Origin: Roseomonas sp. CECT 9278
Lineage (GTDB): Bacteria > Pseudomonadota > Alphaproteobacteria > Acetobacterales > Acetobacteraceae
NCBI RefSeq assembly: GCF_918698155.1
Contig: NZ_CAKKLX010000005.1
Location: 62,001-126,000, forward strand
Reading direction: 5' to 3'
Length of the DNA stretch: 64,000 bases
Below, one piece after another: positions 8,888-17,502 of the stretch; position 1 is the stretch's first letter, and each line of letters starts with the position of its first letter. A model generated the notes under the pieces. That model did no database searches. It worked only from the letters and a program-made list of their open reading frames with translations, and was not told the DNA's origin. A program made the position numbers and the translations under genes.

Positions 8888-9319
8888 ATGGCGCCCGTGG
8901 CAAGGCAGCGTGTCGTGACCGGCGCACCGCCCTTCACACCGCCGCCGCCGATCCCCGGCAGGCGTGGCCCTGGACGGCCGAGAGGATCGAAGAACCGGAC
9001 CACGGTTGCGCGTGAACAAGCCCTTGCCGCCGCGATGGGCGCCGTCGAGTTCGGCGAGGTATCAGATAGCCTCGCGCTACTGCGCGCCGTCATGCGCTCG
9101 CCTGCCGTGCCCCTCGCCGAACGTCTCCGCTGCGCGCTCGCGCTGGCGCCGTTCGACGCGCCCAAGGTGGCGCCGCAGCAACCGACCAAGGAACCCGACG
9201 CCAACCTTGCGCAGCGGCTTAACGATGCCTTCCGGCGCTGCGGCAGGGGCGGAGCATCGGCGGCGCCGGCTGGCCTGACAGCCGAGCAACAGGCCGAGCT
9301 TGAGGCCCTATTGCGATGA
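8888..9319 (+). CDS. Hypothetical protein with AT-hook-like motif
   Basis: A 143-residue protein. A Pro-rich N-terminus leads into GRRGPGRPRGSKNRT (residues ~24-38), an AT-hook-like basic patch of the kind seen at the start of some small-terminase-like and DUF5681-like phage proteins. The rest is helical and ends in a charged Glu/Leu tail. A GTG at 8915 with AAGGCAG upstream is a plausible alternative start. First gene after the possible origin; unknown function, probably DNA-binding. Confidence 0.6.
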   Translation: MAPVARQRVVTGAPPFTPPPPIPGRRGPGRPRGSKNRTTVAREQALAAAMGAVEFGEVSDSLALLRAVMRSPAVPLAERLRCALALAPFDAPKVAPQQPTKEPDANLAQRLNDAFRRCGRGGASAAPAGLTAEQQAELEALLR

Positions 9320-9473
9320 CCGGCGCCCGGCCTGTCCGCACCCCATTCTACGCGGTTCGGATGACGTCCCGTCCGCCAGTAGTGCGACAGAACGTCAACA
9401 TTTTCAACGCTTCGCCGCGCGTGGGGCCGCCTGTCCCCACATTTTTTCCCCACGTTTTGAAATGGAGGCACCC

Positions 9474-10223
9474 ATGACCGACGCAATCCAGGCTTCGGCC
9501 ACCCGTCAACGGGAGGTCGCACATATCGCCGCGGCACACTTCCGGGACCAGCTTTTCGCCGCGCGCGCGAGGCTGGCGGAGGTCGGTATCGGTTCTGTCG
9601 AACGTCGCCGGGTTCGCGAGCGCATCGCGCAGCTTGAGGCGGACATCGCCGACGCGGAAGACGAAGTGAAGCGACTGACACCGGCGGTAGAGGCGGAGGT
9701 CCGGCAGGCGGAATACGACGGTGCCTTGCGGGACCACAACGCCGCGCTCGCCAACTGCGATGCTACGCTGGCCGCGCAGTCGCGCCAGCTAAATCGCGAG
9801 ATTGATCGGCTGGTGATGAACGTCGGCATTCTGGCACGGAACTGCGCCGGCACCGCGGCCATGGCACGACTGAATGTCAGCCCTAACGCGGTCCATCAAC
9901 CCGTGCCCCTGCCGGAGAGGTTCGTCTCCATCCTGATCGGCAGGCTTTGCGCCGCCGGACATCTCGACGCGGATACGATGATGCCGAGCCGCTACGCCAT
10001 GTCTGAACTCTCGCCTTTGGAGATGATCGCCAAGGACAGCCCGGAGGCAGCGGTCGCCGAGCTTCAACAGGCCATTGCGTCCAATCCGCCGCGCAGCCCT
10101 GCGGCGCTGGCGCGGGAGGCTGCCCAGCGTGATGCCCAGCGCAAGCAGCGTGAGGCCGAGCTACGGAAGCCCCTGCCGAAGTTGCCTGCCCCCGCGCCCA
10201 TGCGCTTCGGCGCCGGCCGGTAG
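9474..10223 (+). CDS. Hypothetical coiled-coil protein
   Basis: A 249-residue protein started at the ATG behind TGGAGG (9463-9468). Residues ~25-110 are a long heptad-patterned coiled coil (RIAQLEADIADAEDEVKRL), and the C-terminus is basic and Pro-rich. No enzyme motif. Two pyrimidine-rich TCCCCAC stretches lie just upstream (9434-9451), recalling the repeats at the ends of the element. Probably a structural or DNA-organising accessory protein; family not recognised. Confidence 0.65.
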   Translation: MTDAIQASATRQREVAHIAAAHFRDQLFAARARLAEVGIGSVERRRVRERIAQLEADIADAEDEVKRLTPAVEAEVRQAEYDGALRDHNAALANCDATLAAQSRQLNREIDRLVMNVGILARNCAGTAAMARLNVSPNAVHQPVPLPERFVSILIGRLCAAGHLDADTMMPSRYAMSELSPLEMIAKDSPEAAVAELQQAIASNPPRSPAALAREAAQRDAQRKQREAELRKPLPKLPAPAPMRFGAGR

Positions 10224-10333
10224 GTGCTGCGCGGCGCGCCATGCCGTCAGGCGCGCCCTGTCGCGGAGGCCCCGCCCGTCCGGAACCGGGCGGGGCTGCG
10301 CGCGGTGCAATCCAATCTTCGGAGGATCAACCC

Positions 10334-10843
10334 ATGTCCAACTACCATCGCCAGCGCGTGCCACAGGATAACGTGGCGCAGATGTTCGACCGGATGCAGC
10401 CGCGCACCCAGGATGCCGCCCGGCACTTCCTGCTTGACGGCATCATGCAGCTATTCGAGGCGGTATCCGCAATGCGCGTGAAGGTGGACGCCATGCCGCA
10501 CGTGCGCCTGTCGGACATCGGCGCGGCATCCGCGGCGCGGGAAGCCTACGCTGCGATCAGCGCCGCAGTGCGCGACTACAACGCTATGTGCCAGCGGGCC
10601 GCGGATTACCGGCGCACGCCCGGCCTTCCTGCCGACTGGTCCCGATGGGCCGATCATCGGCTTCGCGAAGCCCATGGGCACATCATGGATGCACAAGCAC
10701 GGTGCGCGCGTGTCGCTGGTCTTCCGAGCCTGCCGCCCGGCCCGCCGAGCCTCATGGACACGTGCGCCACTCCGGCGCGCCAGCACGCTCCGGCGGCATC
10801 TGTTCAAGGCGACGTCCTGTCCATGGCGAGTATGCTTCGATGA
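10334..10843 (+). CDS. Hypothetical protein
   Basis: A 169-residue, mostly helical protein with a good ribosome site (GGAGG at 10321-10325) ahead of ATG 10334. It has no membrane segment and no catalytic motif I recognise. Its stop overlaps the start of the next gene in an ATGA, so the two are coupled. Element accessory gene of unknown role. Confidence 0.65.
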   Translation: MSNYHRQRVPQDNVAQMFDRMQPRTQDAARHFLLDGIMQLFEAVSAMRVKVDAMPHVRLSDIGAASAAREAYAAISAAVRDYNAMCQRAADYRRTPGLPADWSRWADHRLREAHGHIMDAQARCARVAGLPSLPPGPPSLMDTCATPARQHAPAASVQGDVLSMASMLR

Positions 10844-11127
10844 TGGGCGCCATGCACGATACGCCCGCGCCGGTCACGCGCGAGCCGAGCCGGTCGGGAC
10901 GCGGCGGCGCATTCATTGGGTGGCGGATTCGCCTGTATCTGCACCGCCACGGGCTGCTTGACGTGATGCGCCTGCCCGATCCCGGACCGAACACCGCCCG
11001 CGCGCTGCAACGCGCGATAGCAGCCAATGCCCCGGCCGAACTGCCGAAGGGGCAGCCGCGCCCTGGACGGCCACGCGGAAGGCCGCGCAAGTCTCACACG
11101 ATAGAGGGGCAACCCCATGTCCGATGA
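10840..11127 (+). CDS. Small basic protein with AT-hook-like tail
   Basis: A 95-residue protein coupled by ATGA to the upstream gene. The C-terminus carries PGRPRGRPRKSH, two overlapping GRP cores typical of AT-hooks, so minor-groove DNA binding is likely. The N-terminal half has no recognisable fold. It overlaps the next gene by 11 bases, keeping the accessory operon compact. Confidence 0.6.
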   Translation: MMGAMHDTPAPVTREPSRSGRGGAFIGWRIRLYLHRHGLLDVMRLPDPGPNTARALQRAIAANAPAELPKGQPRPGRPRGRPRKSHTIEGQPHVR

Positions 11128-11800
11128 CTTCGCCGCTGCGGCCTCCCGCATGTATCCGACGCATGGCCCGGCGCCCGCGCCCGCGCCGTCCGCTACACCG
11201 GCCGGAGAGGCACGCCAGCCCGCCGCCGCCGAGCCTGCCGCCAGCCCCGCCCCGGACGGTGCGCAGCCTGCCACGCCGCGCGAGCCGTGGTCACGATGGG
11301 GCGAGCAACCCCCGGCCCTGCCTACGCAGCCCGATGGAGTGCCGCCAGAGCCGCCGGCAATCGAGGGGGCGGCACGTCTCTACGCTGCGCCGATCCGCGC
11401 CGAGGAAGTTCAGCGCATCATGGATGTCCCGGCCGATGAAGCCGAAGCGGACGCCATGGGGTTCCGCGTGGACGATGCAGCCCGGACAGAACGTCGCGAA
11501 GCAGCCGGCGCGATGGCGGAGGCGCAGCTATCGAGCGCCGAAGCAGCGGCGGCTTGGGCATGGGGGCAGCGTGCGGCGCATCCGAGCTACCAGCCGCCGA
11601 CGCGCGAAGCTGGCGAGGCCGCGTTGCGCAAGGCATGGGGGGCGGACTACGCCAAGAACCTCGCCACTGCACAGGCGTTCATGCGCCCGCTGTATGAGCG
11701 CAGCCCGGCTATCAAGGCGCACGTGCTCGGCACGGGGCTGGCGAACGATCCCGGCTACGTCATGGCGGTGTTCCGTGCTGCCCAGCGTCGAGCACGGTAG
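11117..11800 (+). CDS. Scaffold-like protein of the element (tentative)
   Basis: A 227-residue protein. The first ~80 residues are Pro/Ala-rich and probably disordered. A helical C-terminal half includes LRKAWGADYAKNLA (about residues 170-183) and a final GTGLANDPGYVMAVFRAAQR. The order of an L..WG..Y..N helix followed by a TGLANDP turn and a last basic helix resembles the C-terminal part of phage capsid scaffolding/assembly proteins. That resemblance is by eye only. In a satellite it would suggest interference with, or redirection of, a helper's capsid assembly; a plain hypothetical is the fallback. Confidence 0.45.
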   Translation: MSDDFAAAASRMYPTHGPAPAPAPSATPAGEARQPAAAEPAASPAPDGAQPATPREPWSRWGEQPPALPTQPDGVPPEPPAIEGAARLYAAPIRAEEVQRIMDVPADEAEADAMGFRVDDAARTERREAAGAMAEAQLSSAEAAAAWAWGQRAAHPSYQPPTREAGEAALRKAWGADYAKNLATAQAFMRPLYERSPAIKAHVLGTGLANDPGYVMAVFRAAQRRAR

Positions 11801-11865
11801 CCGCCCGGCTCGGCTTGCTTTGCCGGTTCGGCTCGCGCCGTGCCGCCGTGCTCGGCCGGGCTCGA

Positions 11866-11906
11866 CCCCCACCCCCGGCCTTCACGCGGCAGGGCGGGGG
11901 TGGGGG
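11866..11906. terminator. Very stable GC hairpin after the accessory operon
   Basis: A perfect 11-bp stem, CCCCCACCCCC (11866-11876) with GGGGGTGGGGG (11896-11906), with a 19-base loop, 65 bases after the last accessory gene. There is no T-run, so termination would not be the classic intrinsic type. The G-rich arm could also form a quadruplex. The rest of 11801-12004 is C-rich and empty. Confidence 0.4.
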
Positions 11907-12004
11907 GCCGCCGACACCGCCCCCGCCAAACCAGCCCACCCCACTCGCACAAATTGCACACCTTCCACGCCCATTCCCTGCCCCACCACGACACCACGTC
12001 CATC

Positions 12005-12745
12005 ATGAACAAAGCGCTCGAAACGTCCGACGCGCCGCCGGCATCGCAACGCCTGGTTGGACAAAATTGCAGCGTGCGCGGGGTGCATATTCTGCACGAC
12101 GATCCCGAGATGCAGGCGGCCCGGCGCCCATGGTGCCCGGCGCGTGCGCTGGCGCGTGACCGGCGGCGGATCGCGGTGCATGAGGCGGGGCACTACGTCA
12201 TCGCCAGTCATCTCGGGTTCCGCCACGTCTTCGCAGTGATCTGGCAAGGCGAGGATGCGCCGCACCCGGCGCGGGACATCTGGCGCGGCATGTGCAGCCG
12301 TCTCCGCGTTGACCGGCATGGGCGGCCCGTGGAAGACGGCATTATGCTTGGTTGCGCCGGCTTGGTGGCGGAAGTGGCGTGGTGCGAGATGGCGAAGGGC
12401 GGCGCGCTCCGCCGCATTGCCGAATATCTGCGCGAGCCGGACAGCATGTCGCGGTCCGATTGGACAACGTGCCACGCGCCGCCCGGTGATCCGGCTCCGG
12501 CATTGATCCAAGCCGCCGAGCACGTCGCCGCGCTGCTGACGCCACGGGGCGGCACTCTATGGCCCGAACTGCGCGGCGTGGCGCGGGTGCTCATGCGGCA
12601 AGGCTTCATCGCGTCCAGTGCCCTTGCGCACATGCACTACCTTTGCTGGCACAGGCCCCACGTGGGGAGTGCGGCAGCGCCGGGCCTCGCCGAAGTCTCG
12701 GGGGCTATCGACGCGATGAAGGTGGCGACAGACGCCCGGCCCTAG
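12005..12745 (+). CDS. FtsH-M41-like zinc peptidase domain protein
   Basis: A 246-residue stand-alone protein with the zinc-peptidase signature VHEAGHYVIASHLG (HExxH at residues 59-63) in the sequence style of FtsH/M41 peptidases. It is followed by LGCAGLVAEVAW, matching the FtsH LxGxxAE helix, and by SRSDWTT near residue 150, whose Asp could be the third zinc ligand. It lacks the AAA ATPase domain and the membrane anchor of FtsH. Such orphan M41-like domains occur in mobile elements, with unknown targets. Repressor or antitoxin turnover is a plausible but unproven role. Confidence 0.65.
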   Translation: MNKALETSDAPPASQRLVGQNCSVRGVHILHDDPEMQAARRPWCPARALARDRRRIAVHEAGHYVIASHLGFRHVFAVIWQGEDAPHPARDIWRGMCSRLRVDRHGRPVEDGIMLGCAGLVAEVAWCEMAKGGALRRIAEYLREPDSMSRSDWTTCHAPPGDPAPALIQAAEHVAALLTPRGGTLWPELRGVARVLMRQGFIASSALAHMHYLCWHRPHVGSAAAPGLAEVSGAIDAMKVATDARP

Positions 12746-12770
12746 ATGCCAAGGCTACGCTGCCCATGGA

Positions 12771-13205
12771 TCATGGAAGGCAGCCCAAGCGACGCGCTTC
12801 GCGGACGGTGAACGGGCCAAGGCCACAAACGCCCATGATCTGCATCTCTATGCGCATTGCGACCGAGGAAATGATCGGATCGAACGGCATCATCTCCCCG
12901 AAGCTCATGGTGCAGGCGGCAGGGGAGCGGGTGCGGAACGCCACATCGTCACACCGCGCGCGATCTGCGGATTGCTGCCGCAGCGATGCACGGTGCTGTT
13001 CCAGGGCAGCGGCATACTCCGCCGCGTATTCGGCGCGAGCCTGTGCATCGAAGCGGCGCAAGTCTTCGTCGCTCAAGCGCGATACAGCGAATGCACGCAT
13101 GGTGTTGTAGTCTGCGCGCGGCGAGTTGCCTGCGAGAACGAAGAGACCGATCACCACCACGCCGGCCGCTGCCAATCCGAAAGCTACAGCCCGCCCCGAA
13201 ACCAT
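12771..13205 (-). CDS. Small membrane-anchored protein of unknown function
   Basis: A 144-residue protein from ATG 13205, with GGAG about 10 bases upstream (an in-frame ATG at 13226 has none). Residues ~6-25 form one hydrophobic segment (AVAFGLAAAGVVVIGLFVLA). A charged, Arg/Glu-rich helical stretch follows, and a C-terminal part with Cys residues in RARCDD, AACTM and GVCGLG lies outside. Probably type II topology with a periplasmic domain. It lies downstream of the RM genes on the same strand, 42 bases from the S-subunit stop, and could be co-transcribed. Confidence 0.65.
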   Translation of the reverse strand: MVSGRAVAFGLAAAGVVVIGLFVLAGNSPRADYNTMRAFAVSRLSDEDLRRFDAQARAEYAAEYAAALEQHRASLRQQSADRARCDDVAFRTRSPAACTMSFGEMMPFDPIISSVAMRIEMQIMGVCGLGPFTVREARRLGCLP

Positions 13206-13247
13206 GCGCCCGCCGCTCCGCGTCATTCTAAAGCAAAGTGGCGGGCA

Positions 13248-14591
13248 TCACGCGACCGCCGCTGCCTGTTCTACCTCTTCGCCATATACCGCAACCTCGA
13301 ACTCGGCGGCGGCCCTTGAGCGAAGGCCCGCCGCGTCGCGGCGCATCTCGGCGGCTTTCGTGCGTGCCGCATTAAGCGCCGACACAAGGTCACGCTGCAC
13401 GGAAAGCGGAGGAAGCGGAAAGGTCAATGACATGAGCGCAGGCTTCGATACGTTCTTCATCATGCCGGACTCAGTCGAGAACTCTGCCTCGATCTGCGCG
13501 CGCACGGAGCGAAGGCGAAGCACACTCACGACGAACTGCGGAAAGATCGGCGAAGGCTCTCGAAACACGACACGGAAAATCTTATCGCAAACCATGAGTT
13601 TGTCGCGTGTGACATCAACATACGCCGCAGCACCAACGAGGCGTGCGTCTCCGCTGGCGCGTGCGATGAGGACGTCGCCTGCACGAGTTTCAAGAGCGGG
13701 CCGAGGCGCAAGCGCACTCGGCAATGCCTTGTTGGCTGCATCTCGATAGATACCAGAAGAAACAGCGCTCACCTTCAAAACGCCCCACTCGGCCGGCGAA
13801 GCGGGGTGTTCGTGGCACCTGGGGCTCCAGCCATTGGCCAAGTCGCGCACAACGTCGCCGAGCTTAACGAGCGGGTGAGCAACCGTAGCGGCGCCATCAA
13901 CCGAACGCCGTAGGATCGCTTCATGGCTCCATCGGTCCAAGTCTTTGAAGTGTGCGACGAAGACGCGACGATCCGGAAGCGCGGGAGGCGGCCCGTAGCC
14001 TAAAGCCGCCTCGAATGCTGCCATTGCGTCAGCTTCCATTTTGTCAGCATCGGCGGCGAGCAAAGAGGCGTCGGCAAGCAGCCCGTCGAATGCGTTCACC
14101 ATGCGCTGCTGTTCGGCAATCGCCGGCAACGGCACACGAAGATCAAGAAAGGCTTCGGGCGTGATCCGCTTCCGCCCGCTTGTCCCGGTCGCCTTTGCGC
14201 GCAGCGCGTCGAGGAAGTGGCCCGTCCTCAGAACACGCTGCACAAAACGACCGTCGAGCACGTCCGGATCGGGGACGAAGACGGGAAACTCCGGGGTCAC
14301 AACGGCTTTCGTGATCGTCTCGGGAACAACGCCGATGGCGCCGCTACGGGCATCAATCTTCGAAAACACCACGTCACCCGGATAGGCGGCGAACATGCTG
14401 CCCTTGTAGGACGCTTCACGATCCCGAACAGAAATGCCGCCGTTAAGGTGCACAGTGATCGGCGAGCAATCCGCGTATCCGGCCGCGCCGAGCACCGGCT
14501 CTCGACGTGGCGACATGATGTCGCGCAGCGGCATCGTGGAATGGTGCGACGCGCGCGCCGCGGTCGCCTCAGGCGCGATCCATGGTTCCAA
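13248..14591 (-). CDS. Restriction-modification specificity (S) subunit
   Basis: Target-recognition subunit with the classic two-TRD plan. Each TRD ends in a conserved helix (FLDLRVPLPAIAEQQRMV near residue ~150, LMSLTFPLPPLSVQRDLV near ~400), as in HsdS and BcgIB. The start is uncertain. TTG at 14591 with GGAGGG just upstream places the homologous start (DLEPWIAPE) at the N-terminus; CTG at 14612 and ATG at 14534 are alternatives. It follows the RM subunit by 17 bases. TRD sequences dictate the DNA target, which cannot be predicted here. Confidence 0.88.
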   Translation of the reverse strand: MEPWIAPEATAARASHHSTMPLRDIMSPRREPVLGAAGYADCSPITVHLNGGISVRDREASYKGSMFAAYPGDVVFSKIDARSGAIGVVPETITKAVVTPEFPVFVPDPDVLDGRFVQRVLRTGHFLDALRAKATGTSGRKRITPEAFLDLRVPLPAIAEQQRMVNAFDGLLADASLLAADADKMEADAMAAFEAALGYGPPPALPDRRVFVAHFKDLDRWSHEAILRRSVDGAATVAHPLVKLGDVVRDLANGWSPRCHEHPASPAEWGVLKVSAVSSGIYRDAANKALPSALAPRPALETRAGDVLIARASGDARLVGAAAYVDVTRDKLMVCDKIFRVVFREPSPIFPQFVVSVLRLRSVRAQIEAEFSTESGMMKNVSKPALMSLTFPLPPLSVQRDLVSALNAARTKAAEMRRDAAGLRSRAAAEFEVAVYGEEVEQAAAVA

Positions 14592-14608
14592 GTCCCTCCA
14601 CTGCCGGA

Positions 14609-17098
14609 TCAGGCAGCGAAGGGCAGGGGAAAATCCGGCGCATCCTCCGGCGTGGCACCGGCTGCAAGCCATGCCTCGAATGCACGATAGGCGGCGAGCA
14701 CATTTGCCAATTCGTTCGGCACCGTCTCGCCCGTCTCCCCCGACGATGTGATGCCGACAGAACGCGGCGCAGCAACGAAGACAGGGTAATCGAAGGCTTC
14801 GCGCACGGCGGTCCACACGGCCGCATTGTGGGCATCATCAATGGCGCGGATGGCGGCGCGGAGTTCGGTGAACAAGGCATCGGACTTCGCCACCACATCG
14901 GCCGTGCACGCGGCCGTGTAGTCCCGCTTAAGCGACGTCGCCTGCTTCGCATTCTTCGGATCGGCGGCGCCCTGCCACCGCGGCTTCGTCAGGCGTGTTG
15001 CACCGATACCGCGCGGGTAGTCTGGTGCGGCGCCCGCCTGCCACACAGGCATAGTGCGATCAATGCCGAGCGCGGCAAGTTCGGCGAGGATGCGCGCCGC
15101 GTCGGCATCGTCGCCTGAGATGATGCGCCGGCCTAGCTTGGCGCACACCTTGTCGCGTTCGGCGTTGAAGCTGGCGTCGTGCTTGGCGTGCGCTGCTGTC
15201 CAGGCGTCTTCCCAAGCCGCCTGATCTTCGGCGGTGAACTTGGCGAGGAACAGAAGAGACGCCTTTACCGTCGCGTCCGCCGAGCGAAACGTCTCTTCGG
15301 GCAGGCTCACCACGGCACGAATGCGGGCCTTGCCTTCCGTCCAGCGCCGCAACCACGCGAGGGACGGATTGTTGAGGTTGCCATCGGGCAGCACGATGCC
15401 CATGCGCCCGCCAGGGGACAGCAGGTCTAGGCAGCGTTCAACAAAGACGATCTCGGTTGCGCGGTTCGCTTTGCCCCGGCCGATCTCGAATAGGTCAAGG
15501 ATGTTCGTGTTGTTCGTCGCGGCCGTCTTCACCCGCGCATGGCTTGCTTCCCAATCTGCGCCGTAGCGCGCGAGGGAGCGCGCGCGATATGCCGCATCGT
15601 CTGGCACGCGCGTCTCTTCACTGCCGCCGACTTTTTGATCATTGCCGACATTCGAGCCGAAGGGCGGGTTCGTGATGACGATATCGAACCGCTCGCCGAA
15701 GATGCCGTTTATGTCCACAAGGCCATCGTGGTAGTGAATGCCGCCGTGCCCGTCGCCGTGCATGATCATGTTCATCTTCGCCGTGCGCGCTGCGCGCGGT
15801 TCGGCATCGCAGCCGAAGATACAGTTCCAGGCGAGGCGGCCGAGCCGCGTGTCAACGGGCTGGTTTTCGTCGGTAGAGGGAAGCAATTCTTCGTTGAGCT
15901 TGAGGAAGGCGGCTTCGATCCGCTCGGCCTCTTCGTCCGGCGGCAGGCCAAGAGCTTCGATTTCAGCGCGGGCCTTGTCCTTCTGCGCCTGGATGGATGC
16001 GACGATTTCGGCGCGGACATGTTCGAAGGTGCGGATCAGGAAGCCCCCTGAACCGGCGGCAGGATCGCAGATGAGTTCGCCCTCGCGCGGCGCCAGCGCG
16101 TCCACCATGAAGTTCACCACGGGCCGCGGGGTGAAAAACTGTCCAAGCTCGCCACGGAAGGTGTTGCCAAGGAAGCGTTCGAAGGCGAGGCCCTTGATAT
16201 CGTCACTCGTCTTCGAAAGGTCGAACCGCTCAAGCTTTTTCACGATGCGACGGAAGGTCTCTTCGGAAATCTCAAGCCGATCCGTCTCGGCGAAGAGGTC
16301 ATCGGCGCGGTAGTAGGCGCGCGTTTGCTCAAACAGCCCTTCATGCACGGGTGCATCGGTCGGAAGCCGAGTGCTTGCGCGACGGTCAATGAAGTCAACC
16401 GTGAACGTGCCATGTGAGCCGGAGCGTTCGACATACATTTTGACGAAGAGGATTTTCGAGATGGTGTCGAAGGCGCGGCCGGGGTCCATCTTGTGCACGT
16501 CGCGCAAGATGCTGTGGCATTCAAACAGTAGGTCTTGAAACTCTTTCCGGTTGAAGGCGCGGAGTTGGCTCCGGATTTGCTCAAGCCGCTTGGCATCGCC
16601 CCAATCAGCCGCTTTGGGGATTTCGTTGATCTGGACAAAATCGCCCGGCGCGCCCGGCACGAGCTTGAAGACGGCAGTGAAGCGGCGGTTGTGTGCGACA
16701 AAGAACTCGCACCCTGCCGAGCGCGTGTAGCTCTCGCCCTGAAAATAGTCAGGAAGCGCGATGTCCACACTTTCAGACTTGCACTCGATGACAAGGACCG
16801 GCGTGAGGTTTTTGGCTTTCTTGTCGGCGCTTTCCCAGATGACGATATCAGCGCGGGGGCTTTTGTGGCCAGCCTGTATCCGGCGCTCTTGGTCCATCTG
16901 CGCGAGGGAGTAGCCGTAGTTTTCGATCAGTTGTCGGACGAAGTGTTGCCTGACGATTTCCTCAGGCTTTCCCGTCGCGGATCGCCACTCGCCCTTGAGC
17001 GGTATCCACACCCAATCCCCTTCGCGGTGCAGCGCGTCCGCCTCGGTCGGGAAGGGCGTGGTGGGTGCCTTCGGCTTCTTGGCGTGCGCCTTCGTCAT
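14609..17098 (-). CDS. Fused PD-(D/E)XK nuclease-like + N6-adenine methylase (BcgI-like RM subunit)
   Basis: An 829-residue protein. Residues ~45-160 form an HSDR_N-like domain with a PD-(D/E)XK pattern: D84 in RADIVIW, then E105 and K107 in VIECKSE. A helical linker leads to an HsdM-type methylase with SAM motif DPAAGSGG near residue 345 and catalytic NPPFG near 478. Start at ATG 17098. No HsdR translocase gene is present. This architecture plus one S subunit matches BcgI-like type IIB/IIG enzymes better than classic type I. A purely modifying role, with a non-cleaving N-domain, is the alternative. Confidence 0.87.
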   Translation of the reverse strand: MTKAHAKKPKAPTTPFPTEADALHREGDWVWIPLKGEWRSATGKPEEIVRQHFVRQLIENYGYSLAQMDQERRIQAGHKSPRADIVIWESADKKAKNLTPVLVIECKSESVDIALPDYFQGESYTRSAGCEFFVAHNRRFTAVFKLVPGAPGDFVQINEIPKAADWGDAKRLEQIRSQLRAFNRKEFQDLLFECHSILRDVHKMDPGRAFDTISKILFVKMYVERSGSHGTFTVDFIDRRASTRLPTDAPVHEGLFEQTRAYYRADDLFAETDRLEISEETFRRIVKKLERFDLSKTSDDIKGLAFERFLGNTFRGELGQFFTPRPVVNFMVDALAPREGELICDPAAGSGGFLIRTFEHVRAEIVASIQAQKDKARAEIEALGLPPDEEAERIEAAFLKLNEELLPSTDENQPVDTRLGRLAWNCIFGCDAEPRAARTAKMNMIMHGDGHGGIHYHDGLVDINGIFGERFDIVITNPPFGSNVGNDQKVGGSEETRVPDDAAYRARSLARYGADWEASHARVKTAATNNTNILDLFEIGRGKANRATEIVFVERCLDLLSPGGRMGIVLPDGNLNNPSLAWLRRWTEGKARIRAVVSLPEETFRSADATVKASLLFLAKFTAEDQAAWEDAWTAAHAKHDASFNAERDKVCAKLGRRIISGDDADAARILAELAALGIDRTMPVWQAGAAPDYPRGIGATRLTKPRWQGAADPKNAKQATSLKRDYTAACTADVVAKSDALFTELRAAIRAIDDAHNAAVWTAVREAFDYPVFVAAPRSVGITSSGETGETVPNELANVLAAYRAFEAWLAAGATPEDAPDFPLPFAA

Positions 17099-17502
17099 GC
17101 GGCTGTCTCCGTGCTGAGTGTAGTGCCGCGAGTGGGGGCGCCCGCCTGCATCCAGGCACAATGATGCAACGAGACTGCCAAGAGGGACACCCTGGACAGG
17201 GTGCTAAGACAGTCTGTCGATGTTGCTCCGCGCGGCATGGGCGCGGCCTGAGCGTGTGGCCAATCTGCCACGCTTGGGGCGTGATCTCCGCGTGCCCATT
17301 CCCCACATCTGGCGACAGTGTGGGGAGGATTGTGGGGACGATCCGAGCCTAGGCTTCAAATTACCAAATGAAATCAGGTACTTAGGACGATATTCTGGCG
17401 GAGGAAGTGCGCCTCGGTACAGGCGGTCTCTAGGCTGGAGCCTTGGAGAACGGCGCCCACGTGAGGGGGGAGCGGCAACGTTTCCCTTGAGTCATGCCGG
17501 CC
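17099..17502. other. Non-coding junction with right-end repeats
   Basis: A ~400-base gap between the RM gene and vapB with no credible gene on either strand. It contains the right-end repeats of the integrative element (17299-17342), then an AT-richer patch (17355-17395, caaattaccaaatg-type). It should include the promoter of the leftward RM operon and the element/host junction. No tRNA was found. Confidence 0.5.
17299..17342. repeat. Right-end arm-type repeats
   Basis: Tandem 12-bp units at 17319-17330 (TGTGGGGAGGAT) and 17331-17342 (TGTGGGGACGAT) match the left-end pair at 3606-3629 in spacing and in all but two or three positions. An inverted TTCCCCACA at 17299-17307 mirrors the inverted copy on the left. 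This is the main evidence for where the integrase element ends. Confidence 0.6.

Larger units (their letters stand above)
3500..17342. mobile_element. Integrative element, P4-satellite-like, with RM cargo
   Basis: The interval runs from the integrase arm-type repeats on the left (3500-3630) to a matching repeat pair on the right (17299-17342). Contents in order: tyrosine integrase, AlpA-like HTH, primase-polymerase/SF3 helicase, possible origin, five small accessory genes, an M41-like peptidase, a membrane protein, and a BcgI-like RM pair. There are no capsid, portal, terminase or tail genes. The replication and integration core resembles P4-type phage satellites or small integrative plasmids. 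The exact core attachment site was not found, so the ends are approximate. Confidence 0.65.

Noticed and set aside
13248-17098. Classic three-subunit type I RM system
   Set aside because: No HsdR-type helicase gene in the element; the methylase itself carries the nuclease-like domain.
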